NCBI GenBank assembly: GCA_029948255.1
Contig: JALIZF010001417.1
Location: 124,001-188,000 of the forward strand
Direction: 5' to 3'
DNA: 64,000 nt
Origin: Telmatactis stephensoni
Lineage: Eukaryota; Cnidaria; Anthozoa; Actiniaria; Isophelliidae
Made by a program: the position numbers and the translations under genes. Shown in pieces: positions 22,901 to 30,239 of the stretch. Below the pieces are notes generated by a model that did no database searches, was not told where the DNA came from, and saw only the letters and a list, made by a program, of their open reading frames with translations. Position 1 is the stretch's first letter, and every line of letters starts with the position of its first letter.

Positions 22901-24374
22901 TATAATGTAGCAAAGGGTTATTAACCGAGCGCGAGGTCTGTATGGGAAAATATCAGACTCGAGGTCTTGACAGTACGGACCGAGCGCAGCGATGTCTGTA
23001 CAAAAAGACCTGAAGTCTGATATTTTCCCATACAGACCGAGCAAACGAGGTTAATAACTTATTTATTATATGGCTTTGAGAAGTCCCGCCAAAACAATTT
23101 CCAAACGTAAACTTTTCTTTTCATCTGGGACAGCGGTCCTGATATGGCAAAATACAGACCATGCGTTAGCCAATCAGAATTCAAGAAATTATCTAGCCAT
23201 ATAATAATATTTATTATAACATAGCTACAATAAAGCGCGCGCTCTGATTGGCTAATTTACCGTGAACCATTTCACGATGGACGCACGCTAAGCGTGAACC
23301 ATTTCTTTAATATCTGATTCCCTATTAATGAAAGCTTTCCTGGGTTTTCATATATAGCAAAATTTCTATGTGGGGAACATAGCAAATTGGAGGTGTCTCC
23401 TATCTATTGTTTTCAGCGCTTATGATTGGACGAGTACTAACTGAAGAAACTTTTTAAGAGGAGTTTTTTTCAATGACGAGCAATAATGGCGACAAGCGCC
23501 AAAAACTAGACATTGGTGCAAATTTTAATCCAAATTTTCGTTCTGGATTAACACTCAAATCCTTTTTCTAACATATAGCAAATGAGCAAATGAAGGCCTA
23601 AAACTCATTTTCGATCCAAGTTTTCGCTCTGGATTAATATAACGCTTTGATTCAACTTTCATCGGCCAAAACTACTTACAAACAACTAAAACTTTCTGAC
23701 AGAAATGATTTTAGTTTTGTACAACAGCTATTCTTCAACTCAGGAGTTTTTGTCGTTCACTGCTCGAACTTGAAAAAAAAATCCCCTCTTAATACAAAAG
23801 AAACACTTTATTTTTAAAATGTGTTACCCATAGATTGATATATAGTCAGTCTGAAAACCGCAAGACATTTTCATGTACGTAGGGAAGTTGAAGTTGAATA
23901 AAAATAGAGAGTTCCCTAGTCTGTACGTGCATTGTTACTCAAAAGAAGGATTTTTAAATTTTTCATAGGTCTTACGAAATACAAATTAATAAACGTGGAA
24001 GCTCAAACTCTTGGACCTTGTTTTTTGATCCACTTGTTTCCAACTCGTTTACGATTGGAGATGGTAAGAAGTACAAAGGTCACAACAACAAACCCTTGGA
24101 ACCTGGTACTACGTACAATATTAGAGTGAGAGCTGTGACCAAGGCACAGAATGGGGTGAGTAATTAATTCTAATTCAATCCACGTTTTTTCCGCTGGAAG
24201 TGTTCTTTTCTTCTCTGTTTGGAAGTTAGAGGAAAAGGAGACGGTAACTACCAGCTAGGGGCATGCATTAAGTGGAACTCACTTAATTTGCTTCATTTAC
24301 GATGCAGGGCAGTGGATATGGACAGATGGAAAATAAAGCGTTTACCACAAGAAGTGACTGTACGAATGAGAAAG
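1890..24374 (+). CDS. SRCR x4 - FN3 x3 secreted or cell-surface receptor (spliced, 3' end unresolved)
   Basis: Predicted spliced gene. Exons seen: 1890-1938, 12944-13270, 13427-13759, 13850-14179, 14252-14575, then three FN3 cassettes (14918-15032/15934-16120/16269-16335; 18473-18584/21533-21719/21875-21941; 22652-22769/23969-24155/24308-24374). All junctions have GT/AG and agree in phase, giving about 823 codons. Domains in order: signal peptide (residues 1-16), SRCR domains at about 17-125, 126-236, 237-346 and 347-454, and FN3-like modules at about 455-577, 578-699 and 700-823. SRCR proteins in animals act in ligand or microbe binding at the cell surface or outside the cell; the ligand here is unknown. 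The last exon and any membrane segment or cytoplasmic domain were not found with confidence. The gene family is known; this architecture is inferred from the exon chain. Confidence 0.75.
2510..3215. mobile_element. foldback MITE with poly-G/C ends and internal ACCCCTAAGAGATACC motifs
   Basis: The left arm (from about 2816, a G run then ACTCCATTGTAAAAGGATCG and GGGTATGCTCGTCG) is inverted at the right arm, ending about 3212 in a C run. Between them a short motif close to ACCCCTAAGAGATACC occurs at least five times in two orientations; looser copies extend leftward to about 2520. The long open frames here on both strands follow from the repeats and are not genes. Confidence 0.6.
3745..3813 (-). 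repeat. tRNA-like (Ser/Leu-type) SINE fragment
   Basis: Read on the minus strand it has a TGGCCGAGTG A-box-like segment and a GGGTCGATTCCC B box about 45 bases later, the layout of a tRNA-derived RNA polymerase III promoter. The fold is not a clean cloverleaf, so a SINE head or tRNA pseudogene is more likely than a working tRNA gene. Confidence 0.45.
3841..5534. other. intronic or intergenic sequence without recognisable genes
   Basis: I see no exon, RNA gene or clear inverted repeat here. It lies within the long first intron of the SRCR/FN3 gene and has patches of GCGCGC-containing sequence (about 4240-4360 and 5020-5110) typical of old repeats. Confidence 0.4.
5535..6245 (-). pseudogene. 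3' fragment of an R2/NeSL-like non-LTR retrotransposon (zinc knuckle + restriction-like endonuclease)
   Basis: An uninterrupted frame of about 225 codons on the minus strand (ATG at 6212; frame open to about 6239, then a stop). It starts in the region following the reverse transcriptase. It contains a CRLCGEAKETVIHIISGC zinc-binding motif (C-x2-C-x8-H-x4-C), then RRPDVIM...RILLIDMACPSE, matching the RPD...D core of the restriction-like endonuclease at the C-terminus of R2, NeSL and related LINEs. The endonuclease nicks target DNA to prime reverse transcription in that family. The reverse transcriptase is absent, so this is a 5'-truncated insertion, the usual fate of such elements. It lies in antisense orientation within the first intron of the SRCR/FN3 gene. 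Confidence 0.75.
7961..8600. repeat. insertion inside the BEL/Pao remnant with tandem palindromes
   Basis: Non-coding segment between the zinc-knuckle and protease parts. At about 8340-8465 the near-palindrome ACTTTGAAATCATTTCAAAG is repeated three times with spacers of 20-25 bases, two preceded by GAGCGGACTTT-like sequence. A tRNA-like block lies at 8093-8165. Confidence 0.5.
8093..8165 (+). repeat. tRNA-like SINE head or tRNA pseudogene
   Basis: Contains an A-box-like TGGCTCAGTGG and a B box GGAGTTCGAATCTC about 40 bases downstream on the plus strand. The intervening arm is AU-rich and does not give a clear anticodon stem. It sits in an insertion within a dead BEL/Pao element, which favours a SINE origin. 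Confidence 0.45.
10930..11480 (+). pseudogene. LINE reverse transcriptase C-terminal fragment
   Basis: Frame of about 160 codons ending at 11414, with FKYLGVVINNHLSWQDHI, a LLRRIRSCLP stretch and YILPIFDYADIIWGD, the thumb and C-terminal signature of CR1/Jockey-like LINE reverse transcriptases. After the stop a shifted frame continues the usual YNTRSKDNIRKT tail. It is 5'-truncated and joins the BEL/Pao remnant without a visible target duplication. Confidence 0.75.
11481..12340. other. intronic sequence, no recognised gene
   Basis: Short frames only. A 76-codon minus-strand frame at 11577-11807 has no motif I recognise. Position between two retroelement fragments suggests old transposon debris. 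Confidence 0.35.
12345..12700 (+). repeat. retroelement 3' region with hammerhead-like core
   Basis: AT-rich tract followed at 12533-12556 by CTGAAGA, a GACC-GAA-GGTC stem-loop and GAAAC, then CTTTATTAAAG that can close a further stem. The layout resembles a hammerhead ribozyme core (CUGAUGA-stem II-GAAA) with one change in the first conserved box. Very similar segments occur at the ends of many animal retroelements, some Penelope-like elements carrying true hammerheads. Element identity and activity are unproven. Confidence 0.4.
12944..13270 (+). CDS. SRCR domain 1 exon
   Basis: Symmetric phase 1-1 exon of 327 bases after a polypyrimidine/CAG acceptor and before a GTGAGG donor. It encodes one complete SRCR domain: VRLTGTN, then GTWGAVCDDLWD, ANVVCRMLGY, VRCTGNETSIVEC and AGVVCQ. 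Six cysteines are present, as in group A SRCR domains, although a single exon per domain is the gene layout usual for group B. Confidence 0.9.
13427..13759 (+). CDS. SRCR domain 2 exon
   Basis: Symmetric phase 1-1 exon of 333 bases. It encodes IRLVDGKTPYDGRVEV, a divergent GGPWKTICGNNFD where the canonical motif is GxWGTVCDD, AHVVCRMLNY, LECHGIETSIEEC and a final VVCG. Six cysteines are kept. This is the most divergent of the four SRCR domains. Confidence 0.9.
13850..14179 (+). CDS. SRCR domain 3 exon
   Basis: Symmetric phase 1-1 exon of 330 bases, closely similar to domain 1 (shared VEIQYxGTWGAVC, WDIKDA, CRMLGYKAAER, STVED replaced between), so domains 1 and 3 are probably products of a local duplication. 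The following 72-base intron has no stop in frame, so reading-frame searches fuse it to domain 4. Confidence 0.9.
14252..14575 (+). CDS. SRCR domain 4 exon
   Basis: Symmetric phase 1-1 exon of 324 bases with VRLAERTLPNSGRVEV, GVWGTACGFGWD, AEVVCRMLGYSG, LACTGREVSIASC and VTCK. Its 3' splice-donor neighbourhood (GATTGGTAAGTTTC) is where the tandem duplication unit downstream begins: copies 2 and 3 start with the equivalent GATTGGTAGGTTTC and GATTGGCAGGTTTG at about 18122 and 22304. Confidence 0.9.
14918..16335 (+). CDS. FN3 cassette A (three exons)
   Basis: Exons 14918-15032, 15934-16120 and 16269-16335, in phases 1-2, 2-0 and 0-1, so the cassette as a whole is phase 1-1 and can be duplicated without breaking frame. 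It encodes an FN3-like module: AAPQFTV at the start, SYEIQINKRG, SFTIGDGKKYKG, then KPLEPGTTYNIRVRAVT and a final GYGQMEKKTFTT strand. The NKPL.PGT.Y..RA.T pattern resembles FN3 domains of receptor-type tyrosine phosphatases, though no phosphatase domain is seen in the window. Confidence 0.75.
16358..16487. mobile_element. MITE family B (TTTCGTATGA ends), copy 1
   Basis: About 130 bases with inverted ends reading TTCGTATGAGTGTGAAACGG on the left and its near complement on the right. The GC-rich middle is made of CCGTGCCGTAACCGTG-type repeats. Copies occur at 21961-22091, 24394-24519, 53558-53690 (degenerate) and 61002-61132. Confidence 0.7.
16520..17934. mobile_element. non-autonomous foldback element, Mutator-like by its 9-bp target duplication
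   Basis: A 1415-base insertion in FN3-cassette copy 1, absent from the matching position of copies 2 and 3. It is flanked by a 9-base direct repeat GACGCGCCC (16511-16519 and 17935-17943). The ends are inverted repeats starting AGCATATATACAATTTGTCT and complementarity continues for most of the element, so the whole can fold back. No transposase frame is present. Long inverted repeats with a 9-base duplication fit Mutator-like elements, but the superfamily is inferred only from structure. Confidence 0.8.
18473..21941 (+). CDS. FN3 cassette B (three exons)
   Basis: Exons 18473-18584, 21533-21719 and 21875-21941 with intact splice sites and the same phases as cassette A. The first exon lacks one codon relative to A (VINN in place of VLISN). 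The 2.9 kb intron between its first two exons holds a hairpin element, a Crypton and a small MITE. All three frames are open, so the cassette could still be spliced in. Confidence 0.75.
18721..18975. mobile_element. hairpin MITE family C, copy interrupted by Crypton
   Basis: Opens GGGTTATTAACCGAGCGCGA. A left arm through GTATGGGAAAATATCAGACT is complemented by a right arm ending in GAGGTTAATAAC at about 18870. The same element is complete at about 22910-23207 and missing from cassette copy 1. About 70 bases of its right end are absent here, where the Crypton begins. Confidence 0.75.
18971..20624 (+). mobile_element. Crypton DNA transposon (tyrosine recombinase)
   Basis: Element of about 1.65 kb in the intron of FN3 cassette B, with one recombinase gene and no long inverted ends. 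The 10-base string ATTATCATAT occurs at both junctions (18971-18980 and 20615-20624), a possible recombination or target repeat. A pair of long palindromes centred on CACATGTG (19036-19060 and 19090-19113) precedes the gene. Cryptons insert by site-specific recombination of a circular intermediate. Confidence 0.75.
19162..20521 (+). pseudogene. Crypton tyrosine recombinase (one frameshift)
   Basis: ATG at 19162; first frame runs to a stop at 19930-19932, the second frame resumes around 19919 and ends at 20521, so a single indel at about 19920-19930 separates them. Domains: acidic N-terminus, a core-binding-like helical region (about residues 30-150), then the DUF3504/KIAA1958-like catalytic domain. 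Catalytic residues visible: first Arg in FGLRGCKEHR, Lys in RQTKTRTGD, H-x-x-R in NHSGRKT, then LSGHKNLQSVTNYT with His and Tyr nine residues apart. A Lys/Arg-rich tail precedes the stop. All catalytic residues are kept, so the copy is young or the frameshift is an assembly error. Confidence 0.8.
21121..21266. mobile_element. short MITE family D with empty-site evidence
   Basis: Perfect terminal inverted repeats (TAGAGCGATAACACTAAAAC and complement) around about 95 bases that include CCCTTTGTTTTCTATTGTTT. Cassette copies 1 and 3 have uninterrupted sequence at this point, which defines the insertion exactly. A diverged relative lies at about 27034-27150, and 62614-62756 has similar ends. Confidence 0.8.
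21961..22091. mobile_element. MITE family B, copy 2
   Basis: Same TTTCGTATGAG...CATACGAAA element as 16358-16487, carried along in cassette copy 2. Confidence 0.7.
22652..24374 (+). CDS. FN3 cassette C (three exons)
   Basis: Exons 22652-22769, 23969-24155 and 24308-24374, same phases as cassettes A and B and all splice sites intact. The first exon has six extra bases (two codons) before the WTGIERNLIK stretch, creating an additional Cys. The acceptor before the second exon follows a slightly altered TTTTTAAATTTTTCATAG tract. Confidence 0.75.
22910..23207. mobile_element. hairpin MITE family C, complete copy
   Basis: About 298 bases between sequences that are continuous in cassette copy 1 (CTATAAT...TATTTATTATAACATAGC). 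Two large complementary arms lie at about 22918-22970 and 23008-23058; the remainder extends to CTAGCCATATAATAA. No coding capacity. Confidence 0.75.
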
Positions 24375-24393
24375 GTAATAAGAATAGAGCAGA

Positions 24394-24519
24394 TTTAGTA
24401 TGAGTGTGAAACGGACCGCGCCGTGCCTTAACCGTGTCAGTGCCGTGTTGTCTATAAAAACATTCGAAATTGCTGTCGTAACCGTGCCGTGCGGTGCCGT
24501 TTTCACAGTCATACGAAAT
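24394..24519. mobile_element. MITE family B, copy 3
   Basis: Third cassette copy of the TTCGTATGA element, with a mutated left end (TTTAGTATGAG). Confidence 0.65.
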
Positions 24520-24710
24520 GTACACTATGTAACCATGTAATGACGCGCCCTCTAATTGGCTTTGGTTTCATAAACGATAGGTAGGATAGGGTAGTATAGG
24601 ATAGGGTAGCTAGGATATGGGAAAGGAAGGAAAAACGAGGGGGGAGGGGGAGGGAGAGTGGGAGGGGGTGGGGGAGGCTCAGGGGGAGGTGCCATTCTTC
24701 CCTGGCCAGA

Positions 24711-25195
24711 GAAAAAAAAGGAATTCCAACAGTTGCGTGCGGAGCAGGCCAGAGTGATTTAATTGATTGAAAAAGTGAAGAACTAATGGGGAAGTTACCG
24801 CTGAGCTTGGAAACGACCAGTCCGCAAGGAACGACGAACAGCATCAGTAATTTCAAAGCGCTTACTACCAGCAGTAGCCAAGCTCTCTTGATGTCTGCTA
24901 ACCTGTGGAAGCTAGAAGGTACTGTACTTTTGAATAATTCAGCTTAACATTGCACATGCATAGTGAACCTTTTGAAGTGGAACATCTGTTCTACTAATTG
25001 TTCTTTTGTTCAAGAAAAATCTCTTTCCGACGTATTTTTGTCATCCTGATTACGACAATGACGCGTGGGCCAGTGCAACGTGCTTTTTATCTATGCTTTA
25101 GCTGATCTGTGTTTTTTAGCTTTTTTTCAGTCTTAGATGCGGCAAGTCTGAGAGTCGTCAATGGTATAGCCCAGCTGCAAGTGGCTGCGATGACA
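24711..25195 (+). other. unresolved coding-like fragments after the FN3 array
   Basis: Two stretches look exon-like without forming a secure model. From about 24719 a plus frame reads EFQQLRAEQARV with coiled-coil character and then breaks. At 25131-25195 a good TTTTTTTCAG acceptor leads into VLDAASLRVVNGIAQLQVAA and a GTAAGA donor, phase-compatible with the FN3 cassettes. Either this is the next part of the receptor gene or a decayed pseudogene fragment. Confidence 0.25.
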
Positions 25196-25475
25196 GTAAG
25201 AGCCCGTCCACACGAGAGAGGGTGCCCCTATGTAATAGGGATAAATCTTTTGTTTTGTGTCCCCAGGGAAAAGAAAACAAAAGAGTTATCCCTACTACAT
25301 AGGGGCATCTTCTCTCGTGTGAACAGGCCCTTCGAGCCCGTTCCATGAAGGCGAGTTGTCCCTTATATAGCAGGGATAACTCTTTTGTTTTCTTTTCCCT
25401 GGGGGCTATGCAAAAAAAAAAAAAAAAGAAGAGTTATCAGAGTTATCCCTGCTACCAGGGACAACTAACCTTCAG
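25196..25475. repeat. two linked hairpin repeats
   Basis: The segment CCCCTATGTAATAGGGATAA at about 25223 is complemented by sequence ending at about 25307. A second hairpin from GTCCCTTATATAGCAGGGAT (about 25358) pairs with GATTATCCCTGC-like sequence near 25445. Both carry CTTTTGTTTTCTTTTCCC, so they are two divergent copies of one element. Confidence 0.55.
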
Positions 25476-26640
25476 TTGAACGGACTGGCCTAAGCTCCAC
25501 GGTGACATGACGCTTCAAGGCATTTTATGTCCATCGGCATTGCCCTTAAAAAGCAGCAAAGAACCGCTAACAATGGCCGTGCTGGAATCTTTGGTGTCGA
25601 AATTAAAAAGATAAGTTCGAATGAATGTGTTTTGATGTGCATCGCTGAGTGTACTTGGTTGGTTGTTCAGGCCTTGTGTGCTTGAGTGGACTTTGCTTAA
25701 TTGCTTGATTCAATGCTGTGAGATTAATTTTTGTTTTTTCTCTCCGTCTTTTTTTTCCATGTTCATCGAGTCATCAAAAAGGGAGACTGAGGAGCTGCTC
25801 AAAGGCGCAGGCCTGATATCCTTGACAAGAACAGATGGCGATGTCTTTGGAAGAGTACGAAGATGTGGTCCTAAAATTACCATGCGTGCAGTTGCCTGAT
25901 AGAGTACAACTTCCCCGGTAGCCGAGATGATATCACAAAGAAGAAGTTTCCAAAAGACATCCCAGACGGTGGAGCTTGTTTAAAAAAGCAGAGACGTTCG
26001 TTAGATCTAGCGAGAACGCTTCATAAACTAATGCTGTGAACAATTTTATTTCAATTGAACAATTGTTAGCTTGACCGAGCCCAGCAGGTCATGATCTATA
26101 GGGGTGCGATTCACAGGGCTGGGATTTTTCCCTTGGCTAACGCTGCGAGTGCGTTGAGGGTTTTTTCATCCTGTGAAACTCGCTCGTATCCTCTGTATTT
26201 GTTCTATGAAACTCGACGTATACAAATATTTAACAAGAGGAAGTCATATATTCATGAACCTTAGAACCTTGATGAACAGTGCACACTACAACTCATTTTT
26301 AGCACAATGCTTTACCTCTCCGCCTGGCTGGACTTAAAAAACACCTTATCATCTGTAAAAAATAAAAGCAGTATCTCTTGACACTGTATCAATTATAGGT
26401 TTTTTAAATCTAATAATTAAAACTATATACCTTATCTAGTGCTTTATTCGTGTCTGTGAATTTGAACGAAAAGCTCTCCATGCACCTTATTTTGTTGTTG
26501 TTGTTTTTTAGTTGTTTTGAAAAACGCCCCCTGACCTTATATGATTGAGGCTCGAGCACGCCTTCTAAAATGTCTTTCTGCATTGAAACAATGAATAAAG
26601 CTGTGTATCATATCATTCTATATAATGCGTTATTACCTCT
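25476..26640. other. region without a secure gene; possible 3' end of the receptor gene
   Basis: A short plus frame at about 25832-25918 (MAMSLEEYEDVVLKLPCVQL then a stop) and an AATAAA at about 26593 could mark a terminal exon and poly(A) site, but no splice chain links them to the FN3 cassettes. Nothing else recognisable. Confidence 0.25.
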
Positions 26641-26648
26641 GTTACAAT

Positions 26649-27024
26649 AGGCCACGTTCAAGATATCAAGATTCCCAGCATGATAGCGAGACTCACAGGA
26701 GTAAACTGCCGAAATAACCGCCTAGCAGAAAGAGAATAAGTGTATACGATATTAGAAATTATTTAGAAATTAGTAGAAATTTAATTTCTGACCTAAAATC
26801 ACAAATAATGTGACATTGGATCGAAAGGTAATTTCGATTTCATCGTCGTCCCACTTTAATAATTAGAATAAAAAGCGATACATTTGTGATTTTAGCTCAA
26901 AAAACTAGTTCCTACTAATTTCTACATAATTTCCAATATCGTATACACTTATTCTCTTTCTGCTAGGCGGTTATTTCGGCAGTTTACTCCTGTGAGCCTC
27001 GCTATCATGATAGGAATCTTGAGT
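26649..27024. repeat. dispersed repeat family A, copies 3 and 4 as an inverted pair
   Basis: Copy 3 (26649-26810, minus) and copy 4 (26880-27024, plus) face each other around a 70-base centre that includes CATCGTCGTCCCACTTTAAT, which is also found beside copy 2 at about 1050. This suggests the full element is a foldback with these arms as ends, and that the 0.5-1.3 kb region holds a rearranged version. Confidence 0.65.
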
Positions 27025-27033
27025 GATCGTAAA

Positions 27034-27150
27034 AAGTACAAAATCAAAATAGCAAAAAGTCCTTTGTTTTCCATTGTTTATTAGTGCAGACAGCTACTTT
27101 GCACTGTTTTGCTAGTACAATTTCACGGTTTAAGTGCAATCACTCTAAAT
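27034..27150. repeat. diverged MITE family D relative
   Basis: Shares AGTCCTTTGTTTTCCATTGT, TTTCACGGTTT and a CACTCTA end with the element at 21121-21266, but with several substitutions. Confidence 0.5.
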
Positions 27151-28560
27151 AATAAACAATTTCAGTAAGGTATTCCAACCCCCCCCCCCCCAATTTTTTT
27201 TTTGACAGACACCCGGCCAATGACATCGTATCACTGAGCACTGCACCCAGTGCACTGAAAGAAATATAAGTAGTCGAGTTTACTCCATCTCCTATGCCTT
27301 CTTTGGTTTCCAATGTTGTTAGCAAGCAGGTTGTGAAAAGTAGGTACGGATGGTCTAGAAATCAATAAGAAGTTGCGAAACTTCAAAATAAAAATACCTA
27401 CAATCTTGGACATAAATGTTAAGAAAAAAAGTGGCATTTTCATGTCCAATTCAAAATAGAAGCGTCTCCCACTACGATACTGTACGCCTTCTTCCCCCCT
27501 ACCCCCTGGATCAATGTTGCAGGGGGCTGACGGGAAGCATCTGGGCCCCCAGATGATCAACATTGTGTTGGGTAGGGGAGGGGGAGGGGTGATTTTGGCT
27601 CCAAATGTGAGGTGACGCACGCATTTCTTCAAAAACAGGAAAATTCTTAACCCTTTTTTGTCCAAGATACGAGCGGCTGCATAGGAGGCTAAAAAATACC
27701 GTACAGATGATTTACAGATGCTGTAAATCAGTCTTGGAGCGCAGAACGCAAGGAATTAAGGAACTGCGTTTTGAGAGATTTGTGCTGCGTTTAAAAGGAA
27801 AGGGAAAGATGAATTAAATAACTTTCGAAACTATTGCAATGAAATGAGAAAGGAAAAATGGGATTAAACGACTGTCTGGAAAATATTTGTGTAAAAAAAG
27901 GAAAAGTGGTCAGAGTTTTGTACACGTCTAAGTTACAAATTTGGCTAAGGGACCTGTGCAATATTTATCGGGAGTGGGGGGTTTCTAAAATGAGCAAAGT
28001 AGGCCTTAAAATGAAGTTAAGCCCCCCTTGTACTAAATGTAAAATAACTTTTTAGCCCCCCCCCCCCCCTCCCCTTTTTAAGACTTCAGATTCACTTGAA
28101 GTATCCTCACTGGACATGTTTTCATCTTCTTCCTGGATATCTTCATAATGCATTTCAATTTCGTATGTCCCAGTACCACCGGCATGCACAAGTACTCGTT
28201 CAATTAATTGCGGCCGCGGTTTGTTTCCAGATAAACTGAGCTCCATGCTTAAGAAATTAACATCTAGCCCCCCCCCCCCCCCCCCCCCATCCTAAACTTT
28301 AACTTTTGCCCCCTCCCCCCATTAGATTTCAAAAACCCTCCATGCAGATAAATATTGAACAGTCCCTAAATGTATGATTGAAAAAGATGGGGGAAAAGAT
28401 GAACGGTGCTAAAAGGATAAGAACTACCCGTGTTAATTTGGCGCTAATGGCACCACACAGTGAATATGGAAAAACGAAAACACTCAAGAAATCTTGTTTG
28501 TGTCTAACATGATACAAGTTTACTAACCATGGTAATTGATCTGCCTACCATTTTTCGTTG
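27151..28560. other. C/G-tract-rich non-coding region
   Basis: Long C runs at about 27179-27190, 28055-28070 and 28267-28288 dominate. A possible inverted repeat lies at about 27495-27580 (CTACCCCCTGGATCAATGTT with its partial complement). A minus-strand frame at 28072-28246 encodes an acidic peptide (HYEDIQEEDENMSSEDTS) that I cannot place; it may be a decayed coding fragment. Confidence 0.35.
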
Positions 28561-28579
28561 GTTGTTACTTTCAAAATCC

Positions 28580-28775
28580 TAGATCTCTTCATAACCACAA
28601 CACTCGTTTACGATCAGCTGGAAACTTATATTCATCTAAGCAGAGACTAAGTTACGACAAATTTGGTCTGAAATATGCGGCAGCAAAAGTATGAAACTCT
28701 ATACCAGCCGAGATAAAGAAAAATTCTTCCAATAGTATTTTCAAATATTATAAAAAACACATATTATCATAATCG
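28580..28775 (+). pseudogene. LINE reverse transcriptase C-terminal remnant
   Basis: Plus-strand translation reads HNTRLRSAGN-like sequence, then LSYDKFGLKYAAAKV, a stop where LINEs have Trp, NSIPAEIKKNS and FKYYKKHILS. This is the conserved tail (NTR...KIWNSIP...FK..YK..LL) of CR1/RTE-like LINE polyproteins. Too short and broken to function. Confidence 0.6.
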
Positions 28776-29040
28776 AAATTAGCTCATCATTCTCTAGTCC
28801 TATCACTATCAAATTATACTATCAACCTACAAGAGTATTATTTCTGGCTATTATTTTATTTCATAATAAGTAGCAGTACACAGTCGACCATTCCTATATA
28901 TAAGACATACATTTATAATGAAATTCCTGAAAAGGAACGCGTCGTGTTTAACTTTTATGGTTTGTGACGCCGGCGTTCCTTTCCATCTCACTAGAAACTA
29001 CTGAAATAATCGGGTACAATAATATCTGTACATATATATA

Positions 29041-29239
29041 CAGCTATTTCAAAAAAGTTGAATACTGAATTCTGCATACTGAATAGTGCATTCCAAGACT
29101 TACAAATTGCAGTTTTGATCATTTCCGTTGTCGTTTTGCCCACTCATCTCCAAAACCAACTGAACTACAAGGCATTTTGGTATTTGAATGCGCTATTCAG
29201 TATGCAGAATGCAGTATTCAAAGTTTTTTGAAATAGCTG
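29041..29239. mobile_element. 199-bp MITE with TA target duplication
   Basis: Inverted ends CAGCTATTTCAAAAAAGTTG / complement, extended by an imperfect match over about 60 bases (GAATACTGAATTCTGCATAC). Flanking TA on both sides fits a Tc1/mariner-type non-autonomous element. Confidence 0.75.
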
Positions 29240-29758
29240 TATAATACTATTATTGAAATGTGAGATATGAAAAAATAAAACAATCTTAAATTGAATCTCG
29301 AATCTCGTGAGGTCAAATTCACAGTAAATGTATGGAGTGACATTGGATGGTGACAATTAATTATCGGTTCAGATAATCTGATTATTATAGAGGACTTTCA
29401 GCGTATCGATTAAGAGCATTTTCTCTGTTTTAGAAAATGCATGTCACATGCATTCTATAAAGCTAATAAGGGCGGGCGATGTGTTAGTTTGTCAATCTCT
29501 ATCAAATTGAAAGTTGTCCACCTTGGTATGTATTTGTATTGATATCCGGGATGGAAGCGGAATTATCTACGATATTCTGAATCAGAGATCTCCGCGTCCG
29601 CGTTGCCTTCTTTTCTTTTCCTAATTTCTTTCTTTCTGTCCATTTCTCTTGTTTTCCTTCTGTCTCCATTGGTCAGCGGTATTACCCACTAGTGGTACCC
29701 AAGCCACTCTACCTAAATTCACACGTAAGTTGAAGCAAGTTGGTCCTTGAGTTTAGCA

Positions 29759-30223
29759 ATGGATATCGAGAAACTTTCTCCAGTACTAAAGTCAATCTGT
29801 GTCGCAGCTAATGGAGCATTTGTTGGAGCTTCGTTGTACGTGTTATCCGTTGAATTTCCCTCTCTAGATGAACATTCTTATGGCTGCGTTCTCAAGATCC
29901 TTCGACTCAAGCATCGTCACCATAGAAGAATGGCCATGGGTCTGACCATTGCTACTGGCTTATCAGGAGTTAGCCTTTACTTTATCGATAAAGACAAGAA
30001 TCTGCCATTTGTCGTGGCTGGGTCGATGATGCTCTTAGCAATTCCATTCGGTGCCCTAGCTATGGGTCCCACGATGTTGCCTTTGGTCAAACCAGGAGCC
30101 AAGGACGAAATGCAGGAGTCTGAGGTGAGAGACAAGATAAAGAAACTTCGTTGGTTGGCGAGTATTCGATTTATTGCCTCTTTGTCCATTTTTGGATACC
30201 TGGTTTATCATCTAACTGCTTAG
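29759..30223 (+). CDS. DUF1772-like four-helix membrane protein (intronless)
   Basis: ATG at 29759 in a good context (GCA ATG G), 154 codons, one exon. The protein matches the DUF1772 family pattern: an N-terminal segment GAFVGASLYVLSVEFPS (about residues 18-34), a basic loop LKHRHHRRMAMG, then hydrophobic segments at about 62-77, 84-107 and 130-150, giving four predicted membrane helices. Members include fungal anthrone-oxygenase-like proteins and uncharacterised animal proteins; the reaction here is not known. A CCAAT-type ATTGG and a pyrimidine-rich tract lie 80-150 bases upstream, and AATAAA at 30373-30378 is a plausible poly(A) signal. Longer open frame upstream lacks an ATG. It is convergent with the cysteine-rich gene at 31471-33406. 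Confidence 0.85.
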   Translation: MDIEKLSPVLKSICVAANGAFVGASLYVLSVEFPSLDEHSYGCVLKILRLKHRHHRRMAMGLTIATGLSGVSLYFIDKDKNLPFVVAGSMMLLAIPFGALAMGPTMLPLVKPGAKDEMQESEVRDKIKKLRWLASIRFIASLSIFGYLVYHLTA

Positions 30224-30239
30224 AGTAGATTAAAAAGAC

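Larger units (their letters stand above)
14571..24710 (+). repeat. three tandem copies of an FN3-cassette segment
   Basis: Copy 1 about 14571-18121, copy 2 about 18122-22303, copy 3 about 22304-24710. After subtracting later insertions each is about 2.1 kb. All share exon and intron sequence, including a GGTAGGATAGGGTAG tract and a purine-rich GAGGGGGAGGGG tract near the end. The copies are so alike that duplication is recent or gene conversion is ongoing. Confidence 0.9.

Noticed and set aside
24509..24856. 115-codon minus-strand frame
   Set aside because: It runs through the repeated GGTAGGATAGGG and GAGGGG tracts at the cassette end and has no recognised domain.
27231..27665. 144-codon minus-strand frame
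   Set aside because: Low-complexity G/C tracts, no recognised motif and no splice context.
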